A stretch of DNA of 17,773 bases from JAAYZQ01 sp034428935 (GCA_034428935.1 DAOUHB010000037.1:1-17773), one strand, 5' to 3'. Counted from the first letter of the stretch, positions 7,650-15,355 are shown. Notes: a model not told the origin generated them from the letters alone. Numbers and translations: made by a program.

Positions 7650-8072
7650 TCACTCGCCAAACTCGTCAGCCTGCTCGGGCATTTCCAGCTCGACCACCTC
7701 GCCGTGCGAATCGAGGATCACGCGAAAGCCCAGCATGCCCAGCCATGCCCGCGCCCCGTCGGGCAGGCCCTGGTGAATGATCTGGTCCATGTTCTTGATG
7801 GAGGCGTCGATCATGGCCTTGGTAAACAGGTCGTCCTTGCCCAGCATCTGGAGCATGGCCTCGGTGGCAATGTCGCGGTGCTCCATGAACTGCTCGCGGA
7901 GCAGGTCGATGACCTGGCGGTCGACGACTTCGGCCTCCACGTGCCGGCGGAAGCCTTCGACTTCGACGACGTAATTGGGCACATCGCCCACCATCACCGT
8001 ATCCACCGGCTTGCCGTCTTCATCCTGGACGAGTCCGGCAAAGAGAGCGGTACGCGCTGTTGTCTCTGCCAA
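7650..8072 (-). CDS. Uncharacterised soluble protein of about 140 aa
   Basis: Not recognised. The protein is acidic and soluble, with a short strand-rich start (VDTVMVGDVPNYVVEVEGF), a long helical middle (about residues 50-105 including LFTKAMIDASIKNMDQII) and an acidic end (EMPEQADEFGE). No signal peptide, membrane helix or metal motif is evident. Two starts are possible. TTG at 8072 has a perfect AGGAGG (8078-8083) with a 5-nt spacer, as in the other genes here. ATG at 8111 would add 13 residues and has only GGAGGGGG with an 8-nt spacer. I prefer the TTG but cannot exclude the ATG. It is the first protein gene after the rnpB-tRNA cluster and the first of three tightly spaced genes. Confidence 0.78.
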   Translation of the reverse strand: MAETTARTALFAGLVQDEDGKPVDTVMVGDVPNYVVEVEGFRRHVEAEVVDRQVIDLLREQFMEHRDIATEAMLQMLGKDDLFTKAMIDASIKNMDQIIHQGLPDGARAWLGMLGFRVILDSHGEVVELEMPEQADEFGE

Positions 8073-8143
8073 TGCATCCTCCTGACTTACAGGAAAGGGC
8101 AGCGATTGCATCGTCGCTGCCCCCTCCGTGCTTTCTGTTCAGG

Positions 8144-8215
8144 TGGACCCGGCCGGATTCGAACCGGCGATCTTCTGCGTGCAAAGCAGACGCCTTCCCG
8201 CTAGGCCACGGGCCC
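8144..8215 (-). tRNA. tRNA-Ala (UGC anticodon)
   Basis: A 72-nt cloverleaf on the minus strand. The acceptor GGGCCCG pairs with CGGGTCC, including the G3-U70 wobble that marks alanine tRNAs. The D stem is GCCT/AGGC, the anticodon stem TCTGC/GCAGA with loop TTTGCAC (anticodon TGC), and the T stem GCCGG/CCGGC with loop TTCGAAT. The discriminator is A and CCA is not encoded. It lies 25 bp downstream of tRNA-Leu. Confidence 0.97.
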
Positions 8216-8240
8216 ATAGATCTGGTTCACCACGTGCTCA

Positions 8241-8324
8241 TGCCGACGAGAGGATTTGAACCTCCACACCCCGGAGGGTAACAGATCCTAAGTCTGTCGC
8301 GTCTGCCAATTCCGCCACGTCGGC
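8241..8324 (-). tRNA. tRNA-Leu (UAG anticodon)
   Basis: An 84-nt class II tRNA on the minus strand. The acceptor GCCGACG pairs with CGTCGGC. The anticodon stem ACAGA/TCTGT holds loop CTTAGGA (anticodon TAG). The long variable arm has a CCC/GGG stem capped by TCCG, and the T loop is TTCAAAT. The discriminator is A and CCA is not encoded. Its 5' end is only 13 nt after the closing helix of rnpB. Confidence 0.97.
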
Positions 8325-8337
8325 TGCCTCACCGGTC

Positions 8338-8790
8338 CAGATGGGATCATACTCCCGATTCTGTGGGGCCAGCGCCGCGAGCATCCGCGGATCCTCGCCG
8401 CCGCCGGCCGTGCCGTCATCTGTCTCATCCCACGGGATGGCGGCTCCTGGCTGTCCGGGTGTTACCCGGCATGACCGTCGCCGCTGCGACGAGACCGAAT
8501 CCCTGGGGACCCGGCCCACTCGCCTTGCTCCCGGCCGCACGCTCGCCTAGCCGGCCACGTTGCCGTGACCGCTGGTGGGCTCTTACCCCACCGGTTCGCC
8601 CCTTGCCCGCCCCCCGAAGGAGAGCGGCGGGAATGCTTTCTGTTGCGGTTGTAGTCAGGACGCGGCTCTCGCCGGCCTGCCCCCACTTGCTGTTTCGTGG
8701 GGCGACCTCGCCCGGCCTTCCGGCCGGGCTGGGAGTCGGGAAGTTCCTCTGAGCAACAATCCGCTGCCCAGCGACGGCTCACCCATCTGT
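8338..8790 (-). ncRNA. rnpB: RNase P RNA (catalytic RNA subunit), divergent P4
   Basis: Ribozyme that removes 5' leaders from tRNA precursors. Conserved blocks appear in order on the minus strand: GAGGAACUUCCCGACUCC (CR-I, about 8749-8732), GCAACAGAAAGCA (8646-8634), GGTAAGAGCCCACC (8587-8574), GGAGCAAGGC (8531-8522), an AGATGAC-type J18/2 segment before P2, and ACAGAAUCGGGAGUAU (CR-V, 8364-8349). Helices check out by pairing: P1 (8789-8782 with 8345-8338, 8 bp), P2 (8778-8773 with 8417-8412, 6 bp), P3 (8771-8763 with 8757-8749, 9 bp, 5-nt loop) and P4 (8744-8736 with 8358-8351, keeping the bulged U). P4 differs from the usual sequence at four base pairs, all compensated. Exact 5' and 3' ends are estimated to a few bases from P1. 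Confidence 0.95.
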
Positions 8791-8799
8791 CCGTAGGAT

Positions 8800-8828
8800 A
8801 TTATACCACGAGAGCCGGTGGGATTCAA
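8800..8828 (-). promoter_or_regulatory. Strong promoter of rnpB and the downstream tRNA cluster
   Basis: On the minus strand TTGAAT (8828-8823), a 17-bp spacer and a perfect TATAAT (8805-8800) preceded by TG (extended -10). Transcription would begin near 8794, about 5 nt before the P1 helix of rnpB. It is the only clear promoter upstream of rnpB, both tRNAs and probably the three protein genes beyond. Confidence 0.85.
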
Positions 8829-8849
8829 ATCTGGCGAGTTTGCTAGATG

Positions 8850-8888
8850 AAAAAGGACGAGGGCCCCGTCCCCTGGGGAGGAGCCCTC
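8850..8888 (-). terminator. Rho-independent terminator of the Flp pilin gene
   Basis: Downstream of the pilin stop on the minus strand, GAGGGC (8888-8883) pairs with GCCCTC (8864-8859) around a GC-rich partly self-paired interior. GTCC and five Ts (8854-8850) follow. It lies about 30 bp after the pilin stop and about 20 bp before the rnpB -35, isolating the two units. Confidence 0.75.
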
Positions 8889-8917
8889 GCGCGCGGGCAG
8901 TGGCTGAAAGGCGTTTT

Positions 8918-9064
8918 TTAGAAGCCTTGGACAACACTGCTGAACATGTCGCCAACTATCGGACCGAGCAGCATAAGAATTGCAACGATGACAATGGCAA
9001 CCAGAACAATGACCATGCCGTACTCGGCCAGCCCCTGCCCTTCCTCTCGTGGCAAGAGGATCAT
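8918..9064 (-). CDS. Flp/Fap-type pilin
   Basis: Prepilin of 48 aa for a Tad/Flp-type (type IVc) pilus. The short basic leader MILLPREEG is followed by QGLAEYG. The Gly before QGLAEY is the prepilin peptidase cleavage point, and the Glu5-Tyr6 of the mature protein are the family hallmark. One hydrophobic helix (about 20 residues, MVIVLVAIVIVAILMLLGPIV) and a short tail with GDMFSSVVQGF follow. The start is the ATG at 9064, with AAAGGAGG 6 nt upstream. A longer reading from 9118 is rejected because it would put extra basic residues ahead of the leader and has no better ribosome site. The gene is monocistronic, with its own promoter and terminator. No Tad secretion gene lies within the window, so the assembly machinery must be elsewhere or the pilin serves another system. 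Confidence 0.93.
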   Translation of the reverse strand: MILLPREEGQGLAEYGMVIVLVAIVIVAILMLLGPIVGDMFSSVVQGF

Positions 9065-9129
9065 GCGCCACCTCCTTTCTGGCCTCCTTTGGCGCCACAA
9101 CGGCAGGACGTCAGCCACGACGCAAGGGT

Positions 9130-9158
9130 ATTATAACATCGATCCCGGTGGCCGGCAA
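9130..9158 (-). promoter_or_regulatory. Promoter of the Flp pilin gene
   Basis: On the minus strand TTGCCG (9158-9153), a 17-bp spacer and a perfect TATAAT (9135-9130) with TG one base upstream (extended -10). Transcription would start near 9124, leaving a leader of about 60 nt before the ATG. Confidence 0.75.
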
Positions 9159-9176
9159 TAGCCCTTTGGGACTATT
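9157..9176. promoter_or_regulatory. 20-bp imperfect palindrome abutting the pilin -35
   Basis: The half-sites AATAG-x-CC and GG-x-CTATT pair over 7 of 8 positions around a 4-nt centre. The palindrome overlaps the end of the pilin -35 by two bases. It could be an operator for the pilin promoter or part of the 3' end of the alpha-2-macroglobulin transcript. Confidence 0.35.
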
Positions 9177-9214
9177 TCCGGGTTGTTGCAAAGTCGGTCC
9201 TGTTGCCTGGGATC

Positions 9215-9232
9215 GCCGAGCGCCGGCTCGGC
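9215..9232. terminator. Candidate hairpin after the alpha-2-macroglobulin gene
   Basis: GCCGAGC (9215-9221) and GCTCGGC (9226-9232) form a perfect 7-bp stem with a 4-nt loop, about 45 bp beyond the stop of the alpha-2-macroglobulin gene. There is no T tract, so a terminator role is uncertain. Confidence 0.4.
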
Positions 9233-9277
9233 GTGGCACGCCCCAAGGCGCACCACGCACGCAGGCGCTGCCGGCTG

Positions 9278-12200
9278 CTATTCGGTGTCCCGGACGGTAA
9301 ACCTGGCGCCATCGCTCCGGCCAAAGACCTCGGGCCAGTACATCTGGTAGGCGGTGGTGGGGATGACCATGAACTCGCCCGGCACGCTGGCCCGGATATT
9401 GTACACGTACTCGTAGGTGCCCCGGGGCAGGTAGGTGGCAAAGAGGACGGCCCGCTCATCCCGGAGCTCGGTCTGGCTAAAGAACCAGCTCCCCCAGCCG
9501 TAGCGGCGCAGCCAGACATTTTCCTCTTCGGCCGTCAGGTTGCGCAGCTCGGGGGCCTGGCCGACGACGGACGTTGTCTTCAGGCTCATGTCGACCCCCT
9601 CGCAGCCGGCGGGCAGCGGGTCCTCCACGACGACATAGTACAGGTCGGTAGGCGCGATGAGGGTCAGCTTGACCTGGATGACGTCGCCCACCTGGGCGCT
9701 GTCCACGAACTCGCCCGGGCTGTCCACGGGGCTGTACTGCCGCGCCACGACGATCCCCCGGTCCAGGGCCTGGACGCGCTCCACGGGCAGGTAGTAGCGG
9801 AGCTGTGCCGAGTAGTAGAGCTGCCCCTCGCCCGTCTGGTCCGGGCCCGCCTCCTGGCGCTGGATCACCAGCCGGTTGGCCTCGTCGGCCAGCAGGCGGG
9901 CGATGCTCACCTGGAGCTCCTGGCCCTCGTCGATGTTTTCCTCCGTCACCTGGCCCGTCGCCCATTCCTGCCCGTTGAGATAGACGCTGTAGCTCATGTC
10001 GCCCCGCAACTCGCCGCTGGCGCGCATGTACTCGGTGAGGCCCAGGAGCGACCAGGCGGTGACCTGGGTGCTCTCCCAGTGGCCCTCCTCGCGCACGGCC
10101 ATCAGCCAGCGCACGACGTTGGGCAAGAGGTCGTTCTCCGGATCCAGGCGGGACATGGCCCACAGGACGATGGCCGTGGTGCGCACGTCGGTGTTCATGT
10201 TCCAGTAGTCGGGCTCGGCCTCTTCCCAGTGGGCGCCCGTGGCGCTCAGGATGGCGTCGCCCATCAGGTCGCCCAGGAGCGTCTGCACCCGCGACGGTTC
10301 CTGCGGCTCCAGGATGCCCAGGGCCATGGCCAGGGTGGCCTGCCCGTAGCGGTCGAGGAGGTGGCGCTTCTCAAAGAGACTGACGGCCAGGCCGAGGGTG
10401 CCGCTCTTCTGGTCGTCCAGGGTGACGCCGTAATCGGCCAGCACGTACAGCCCGTAGGCCAGGCGATTCGCCTGCCACGCGGCATCCACTCGGCCCACCG
10501 ACGGCAGGGCGTCTCGCAGGTAGCCGGCCGCCCGTGTCATGGCCTCCTCGTCGACGACCATGTCGGCGCGGTGCGCCTCCAACATGCCGTGCAGCACGTA
10601 GGCTGTCAGGTAGGGGTCGCTCTCGTCCGAGACCCACCATCCCCAGCCGCCGTCGTAGTGCTGCTGGGCATAGAGGCGCTGCAGGGCCACGCCCACCATC
10701 TGCGACAGCCTCTGCCGCAGCTCGTGGCGCTCGATGCCCATCTCGTCGAGGGTGCGCCAGGTGAGGATGTTGGGCAAGAAGCGGCTGACGGTCTGCTCGA
10801 CGCACTCGTAGGGATAGTGCTCCAGGTATCGGAGGGCGTCCTGCGTCGCCGCCGTGAGGGAGCCGTCGACCTTGACCGTGAGCTCGCCCTGCCTCTCGTC
10901 CAGCACGCGGGGCAACTGCACGACCTCCTGGCGCTGGCCCGCCTCCGACAACTGGCCGGCGGTGGCCACCACCTCGGGAGTCGAGTAGTGATAGACGGGC
11001 AGGTTGTCCTCCCTCCCGTCATACAGGTCTCCGGCCCGGGCCCAGGTGCGGACGTTGACCTCGTCGCCGGGCAGGACCGTGACCGGCCAGATCACCTTGG
11101 CCTGGTCGCCCGCCGCCACCGTCACCGTCCGGCGGGCATCCCCCTCGAGGGACAGGCCCTCGACGTTGATATTGACCTCCACGTCCAGCGCCTGGCCCGT
11201 GTTGTTGTGAACCACCGTGGCGATCTCGGCCTGGTCGTCCACCACGAAAAAGCGGGGCAGCACGGGCCGAACCAACAGGTCGAGGGTGCTGAGGACGTCC
11301 ACGTTGGACAGGCCCACCCTGGTGTCGGCCGTCACACCCCGGGCCTGCATGCGCCAGGTGGTCAGGTTGTCGGGCAACTGCACCTCGACGTGCGCCTTGC
11401 CCTCCTCATCGGTTCGCACGACAGGATCCCAGAAGGCCGTGTCGGCAAAGCGGCTGCGCATCAGTCCGTCGAACTCGCCGCCGCCGCCGCCCTTGGCCTC
11501 GGGCCTGATCTCACGGTTAAAGGGCTCCATGGCGACCACCAGCGCCATGGTCGTCTTGACGCCCAGGCCGCGGTTTCGCCAGAAGAGATCCAGGAGGGTC
11601 GGGCCCTGCTCGTCGGCCAGGGCCAGGACGGCCAGGTCGGCCATGCGCAGCGAGAGCTCGGCCTCCACGGGGTTGCCCTTGTAGTCGGTCACCAGCAGGT
11701 CGTAGCTGGCCGTCTGGCGCGGCGTATAGTGCTCGCCGCCCTCCATGGCCTTGTCGGGCGTCAGGGTGATCTGCAGCTCCTTGCTGGCCACCGACACGGG
11801 CAGCTTGACAAGGCCCATCTTGAAGGTGGCCATCTCGTCGGGCGCATCGTCAGAGCCCTCGACGATGACCACGGAGACGAACACGTTGGGCACATGCTCC
11901 TCGACGATGGGCACGCGCAGCACCTCGCTGTTGCCCTCCAGCTCGCGCACCTCGGTGTCCACGATGTGACCCCGCTCGACCGTCACCAGGGCCTGCACGG
12001 TCCCGCTGTAGGGCGAGGGGATCAGGATCTCGGCCACGTCGCCCACCTCGTACTCTTCCTTGTCGGCGATGAGCTGGATGCGGTTGTTGCTTTCCTGGCG
12101 CCAGCTCACATACTCGTCGCCGCCCCACACCCAGAAGTAGGCGCTGCTGCGCACGCTGTTGCCGTTTTCGTCGGTGCCGGTGGCCCGCACGCGGTAGCTG

Positions 12201-15200
12201 CCCGCCTTTCGGGGCACGTAGCTGGCCGCGGCCTTGCCCCCGGCGCCCGTGGTCACGGTGGTGGTATAGACCGGCGTGTCCTGGGCCTCCCAGTCCCAGT
12301 AAAACTGCCCATCCTCCGACTGGCGGCGGACACTGTACCAGTTGTGCTCCATGAACACCACCGACAGCTCCACGCCGGACACGGGCTCCCCGTCCCAGTC
12401 CACGGTCAGCAGGTCTACCTGCTTTCGCTCGCCCACCTGGGCCAGGTATCCCCGGGGCGCCACCCCCACGTAAAAGCCGGCCTTGTGGACCACCACCCCG
12501 GTGCGGCTGCTCGCCTCCTGGTTGTTGATGTCGGTCACGGCGGCCTCGACGGTAAAGATCTGGCTCTGGGCATCGTCCTCCAGCCCGGCCGGCACCCGGA
12601 AGGTCACCCGGCCCTCGTCGTCGGTGCGAGTCTCGCCCGAATCGATGAGGCGCCCGAAGGTGCCATAGGTCTCGCCGTCGGCGTATCCGCCCCACTCAAA
12701 GTCGGTCCAACTGTACCAGGGGCAGGTCTCGCCCTGGGGACAGGTGTAGCTAAAGCTGTAATCACTGCTCAGCACGCTCCAGCGCACGGCGGCATCGGCC
12801 ACAGGCCCGCCAAAGTAGTAGGTTGCCTCGGCCGCGGCATTGATCCGGTCGCCGTTGAGGTAGGCGTCCCGGTCGGTGGTCACCTCCACCTGGAATTCGG
12901 GGGCCCGGTACTCGGCCACCTGGAAGCTGGCCCCGTAGTAGAACTCGGCTTCCGGGGCCTGCATCTCCAGGTAGTACTGGCCCAGCGTCGCTTCCTCGTC
13001 CAGTTGCAGCTCGTCGTAGAGCGTGCCCATGTCGTTCAGCGCCAGGTCCTTCTTGAACAACTCCTTGCCCTGGGGATCGCCGACCAGCACCCGCACGCTC
13101 TTCAGATCCGCCGGCAGGCTGTAGGTGGCGTCGTCGTCGGCGCGGACGATGCCCTTGAAGTAGACCGTCTGCCCGGGGCGGTAGATGGGGCGGTCGGTGT
13201 AGAGATAGCCCTGGTAGTCGGTGGACCAGAACTCGGAGTCCACGTTAAAGTTCCAGGGACTGATGCCGGCATCCCAGCCGTTGTAAGCCAGGGCAAAGTC
13301 GTCGCTGCCCGGCTCGCCGCTGACGGCAAAGAAGGGGTCCCAGAGGTTCTTGTTCTGCAGGTCGTCCGCCAGGTACAGGCCATCGCGGCCGGTCGTGCCG
13401 CGGGCATCGACGTCGCCCCACGTGGTGTAGAGGTTGATGGGCAGGCCGGACACCGGCTGGCCGCTGGCCAGGTCGGTGGCCCACACCAGGGCCTCCGACT
13501 CGGTTTGCTTGAGGGTCAGGTTCAGGGCCGACTTGACAAACATGCTCCGCCAGCCCGGATCGCCGGGCTGCTGCTTTTCCACCTCGGGGGCGGTCAGCTC
13601 GACGTAATACAGGCCCGGGGGCAGCGCGCTGCCGTCCGCGGCGGTGAGCTCCAGGCGGGCCAGGCGTGTCTCGTTGCGCGGCGCCCGGACGTTCTGGGAC
13701 CATTCTCGCACCAGGTCGCCATCGGCGGGCACGAAGCGATCCCAGGCCTCCCACCGCGTGTTGAGATCGATAAAGGTCCGCAGGCTGAGGCGGTAGAGGC
13801 TCACGTCCAGGCGCGACACGTTGCGATAGCTGGCATAGGCCACTGTGTCGGTGTAGGCGCTGTAGGTGCTAAGGCGGGCGACGGTGGTCAGCCAGGCCAG
13901 GGGCGACAGGTCGCCGGTGGTAAAGCGCACGGTTGTGGCCCGGCCGAGGGTCGCGCCGTACTTGTCGGGCGTGCCGGCGTCGAGGGTCACGGCATACTGG
14001 GTGGCAGGCTCCTGCTTCCACGACAGGTTGACCTGGGTGTCGAATTCGGACCAGTAGGTATAGACCTCGGTCACCGCCGGCCGGAAGGTCACGTGGTCGA
14101 GGAGCTCGTCGGGCTGCATGGGGCTGGCAAAGGTGATCTCCAGCCCGGTGCCCGGCCGCACCCGCTGCGCGCCGTTCTCGGGCTCGGTGCCGGCCACGCC
14201 CGGGCTGTTGACGGTGTAGAACCGCCACTCCAGCGCCTTTTCGAGGCCCATGGTGCCCGACCGGGCCTGGGCGCCCTCCTCCAGGCTGGCGGTAAGCGTC
14301 GTGTTGCGCGGCAGCGGCTCGTCGGGGACAAAGACCAGGGTTTCCCCGCCGTCCCGCCAGCGGAAGGTGCCCGGCACGGCGGCGTCATCGGCCTGGAGGG
14401 CAAAGCGCGATTGGGTGGAGGCGCGGTCCATGGGCTGGTTGAACGTGACGGTGATGACGTCGCTGGGCCCCATGAAGAGGAATTCGTCGTCGGGCCGGAA
14501 GGAGAGGACGGCAGGCCGCACCGTCGTGAACTCCCAGGCATAGTCCTCGGGCAGCGTGCCGCCGCTGGTGTCGACCAGGCCGGCGGCCACACGGGCCTTG
14601 TAGTGGGTGCCCGGCAGGAAGCCGGCCCGCGGCTGGAAGCGATAGATGGAGGTGTTCAGCCACTCGCCGGTGCCGCGCACGGGCGGGACAAAGGTCAGGG
14701 GGTTGGGCAGCTCGGCCTGCTGGCCGATGGAGGTCAGGGGCACGATGGGCCGGTCAAAGACGACGGTCACGGCCGTGTCGGGGTCCAGCTCCTCGGTGTC
14801 GGGCGCGGGCATCACCTGGCTGACGGACAAAAAGCCCACCGTGTCGAACTCGAAGCTGATGGGCTCCGCCAGCACCTCGCCCTCGACGTTGCGCGCCGTC
14901 TCGGCCACGGTGACCTGGTAGTGCTGGCCCCGCGGCAGGTCCTCGGCGGGGGTCAAGACCAGGGTGCGCTCGTCGCTCCAGGTCAGGGTCGTCTCCAGCG
15001 TGGGCGAGATGGACAGGGCCGCCTCGACGCTGTCCTGCTCCATGGGCTGGTCGAAAATCAGCTCCAGGGGGGCGTCCAAGGGCTGCTCCTCGCCCGGTCC
15101 CGGGCTGTGAAAGGCCAGGCGCGGCGCCGGCAGGGGCATGGGCGTCACGGTGGGGGGCAGGGTCGCCGTGGGCAACGGCGTGTTCGCCGGCTCCTGCGTG

Positions 15201-15355
15201 CTCGCCGGCTGCCCCGCGCGGGGTGTGGTGCCCGTGGCGCCGGCCTCGACGGCGGTGCCTGGCCCGGGAGTCGTATTGTCACAGGCGCCCAGCAGCAGGC
15301 TGAGCACCATCAGAATCGACAGTACGGCGTGGGCACTTCTGGTCTTGTTGGACAT
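9278..15355 (-). CDS. Bacterial alpha-2-macroglobulin lipoprotein (YfhM-like)
   Basis: Broad-range protease trap anchored to the cell surface, 2025 aa. The signal peptide ends in a lipobox LGAC with Cys25, followed by a Thr/Pro-rich linker to about residue 77. Four tandem Big_5-like domains (about 78-490) each end in an EFDTV/EFTTV/RFYTV-type strand and are variants of one another. MG2 begins near DRPIYRPGQTVYFKG (Asp721). The macroglobulin (MG7-like) domain begins near FADTAFWDP (from Phe1303). The thioester is CVEQ at Cys1518-Gln1521 within ECVEQTVSRF, followed by the helical thioester domain and a C-terminal beta domain. The intact Cys and Gln predict a covalent trap. Start ATG 15355 (AAAGG, 7 nt spacer) is preferred over an upstream TTG at 15382, which has no ribosome site. 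It lies 60 bp after the PBP1C gene, the same pairing as pbpC-yfhM, and is probably co-transcribed with it. Confidence 0.95.
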   Translation of the reverse strand: MSNKTRSAHAVLSILMVLSLLLGACDNTTPGPGTAVEAGATGTTPRAGQPASTQEPANTPLPTATLPPTVTPMPLPAPRLAFHSPGPGEEQPLDAPLELIFDQPMEQDSVEAALSISPTLETTLTWSDERTLVLTPAEDLPRGQHYQVTVAETARNVEGEVLAEPISFEFDTVGFLSVSQVMPAPDTEELDPDTAVTVVFDRPIVPLTSIGQQAELPNPLTFVPPVRGTGEWLNTSIYRFQPRAGFLPGTHYKARVAAGLVDTSGGTLPEDYAWEFTTVRPAVLSFRPDDEFLFMGPSDVITVTFNQPMDRASTQSRFALQADDAAVPGTFRWRDGGETLVFVPDEPLPRNTTLTASLEEGAQARSGTMGLEKALEWRFYTVNSPGVAGTEPENGAQRVRPGTGLEITFASPMQPDELLDHVTFRPAVTEVYTYWSEFDTQVNLSWKQEPATQYAVTLDAGTPDKYGATLGRATTVRFTTGDLSPLAWLTTVARLSTYSAYTDTVAYASYRNVSRLDVSLYRLSLRTFIDLNTRWEAWDRFVPADGDLVREWSQNVRAPRNETRLARLELTAADGSALPPGLYYVELTAPEVEKQQPGDPGWRSMFVKSALNLTLKQTESEALVWATDLASGQPVSGLPINLYTTWGDVDARGTTGRDGLYLADDLQNKNLWDPFFAVSGEPGSDDFALAYNGWDAGISPWNFNVDSEFWSTDYQGYLYTDRPIYRPGQTVYFKGIVRADDDATYSLPADLKSVRVLVGDPQGKELFKKDLALNDMGTLYDELQLDEEATLGQYYLEMQAPEAEFYYGASFQVAEYRAPEFQVEVTTDRDAYLNGDRINAAAEATYYFGGPVADAAVRWSVLSSDYSFSYTCPQGETCPWYSWTDFEWGGYADGETYGTFGRLIDSGETRTDDEGRVTFRVPAGLEDDAQSQIFTVEAAVTDINNQEASSRTGVVVHKAGFYVGVAPRGYLAQVGERKQVDLLTVDWDGEPVSGVELSVVFMEHNWYSVRRQSEDGQFYWDWEAQDTPVYTTTVTTGAGGKAAASYVPRKAGSYRVRATGTDENGNSVRSSAYFWVWGGDEYVSWRQESNNRIQLIADKEEYEVGDVAEILIPSPYSGTVQALVTVERGHIVDTEVRELEGNSEVLRVPIVEEHVPNVFVSVVIVEGSDDAPDEMATFKMGLVKLPVSVASKELQITLTPDKAMEGGEHYTPRQTASYDLLVTDYKGNPVEAELSLRMADLAVLALADEQGPTLLDLFWRNRGLGVKTTMALVVAMEPFNREIRPEAKGGGGGEFDGLMRSRFADTAFWDPVVRTDEEGKAHVEVQLPDNLTTWRMQARGVTADTRVGLSNVDVLSTLDLLVRPVLPRFFVVDDQAEIATVVHNNTGQALDVEVNINVEGLSLEGDARRTVTVAAGDQAKVIWPVTVLPGDEVNVRTWARAGDLYDGREDNLPVYHYSTPEVVATAGQLSEAGQRQEVVQLPRVLDERQGELTVKVDGSLTAATQDALRYLEHYPYECVEQTVSRFLPNILTWRTLDEMGIERHELRQRLSQMVGVALQRLYAQQHYDGGWGWWVSDESDPYLTAYVLHGMLEAHRADMVVDEEAMTRAAGYLRDALPSVGRVDAAWQANRLAYGLYVLADYGVTLDDQKSGTLGLAVSLFEKRHLLDRYGQATLAMALGILEPQEPSRVQTLLGDLMGDAILSATGAHWEEAEPDYWNMNTDVRTTAIVLWAMSRLDPENDLLPNVVRWLMAVREEGHWESTQVTAWSLLGLTEYMRASGELRGDMSYSVYLNGQEWATGQVTEENIDEGQELQVSIARLLADEANRLVIQRQEAGPDQTGEGQLYYSAQLRYYLPVERVQALDRGIVVARQYSPVDSPGEFVDSAQVGDVIQVKLTLIAPTDLYYVVVEDPLPAGCEGVDMSLKTTSVVGQAPELRNLTAEEENVWLRRYGWGSWFFSQTELRDERAVLFATYLPRGTYEYVYNIRASVPGEFMVIPTTAYQMYWPEVFGRSDGARFTVRDTE

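Noticed and set aside
8020..8281. Short open frames across the two tRNA genes
   Set aside because: Both tRNAs fold fully. Such frames are a common artefact of tRNA sequence.
8341..8796. Several 70-130 codon open frames within 8341-8796 on both strands
   Set aside because: The region folds as RNase P RNA with P1-P4 and the conserved blocks. The frames have no ribosome sites and Arg/Pro-rich products.
8850..8888. Possible CRISPR-like or REP-like repeat from the GC-rich inverted sequence
   Set aside because: It occurs once and has the stem plus T-tract form of a rho-independent terminator after the pilin gene.
8655..9098. 147-codon minus-strand frame covering the pilin gene and rnpB 5' end
   Set aside because: It overlaps the pilin in another frame, reads through its terminator and the rnpB promoter, and has no coherent composition.
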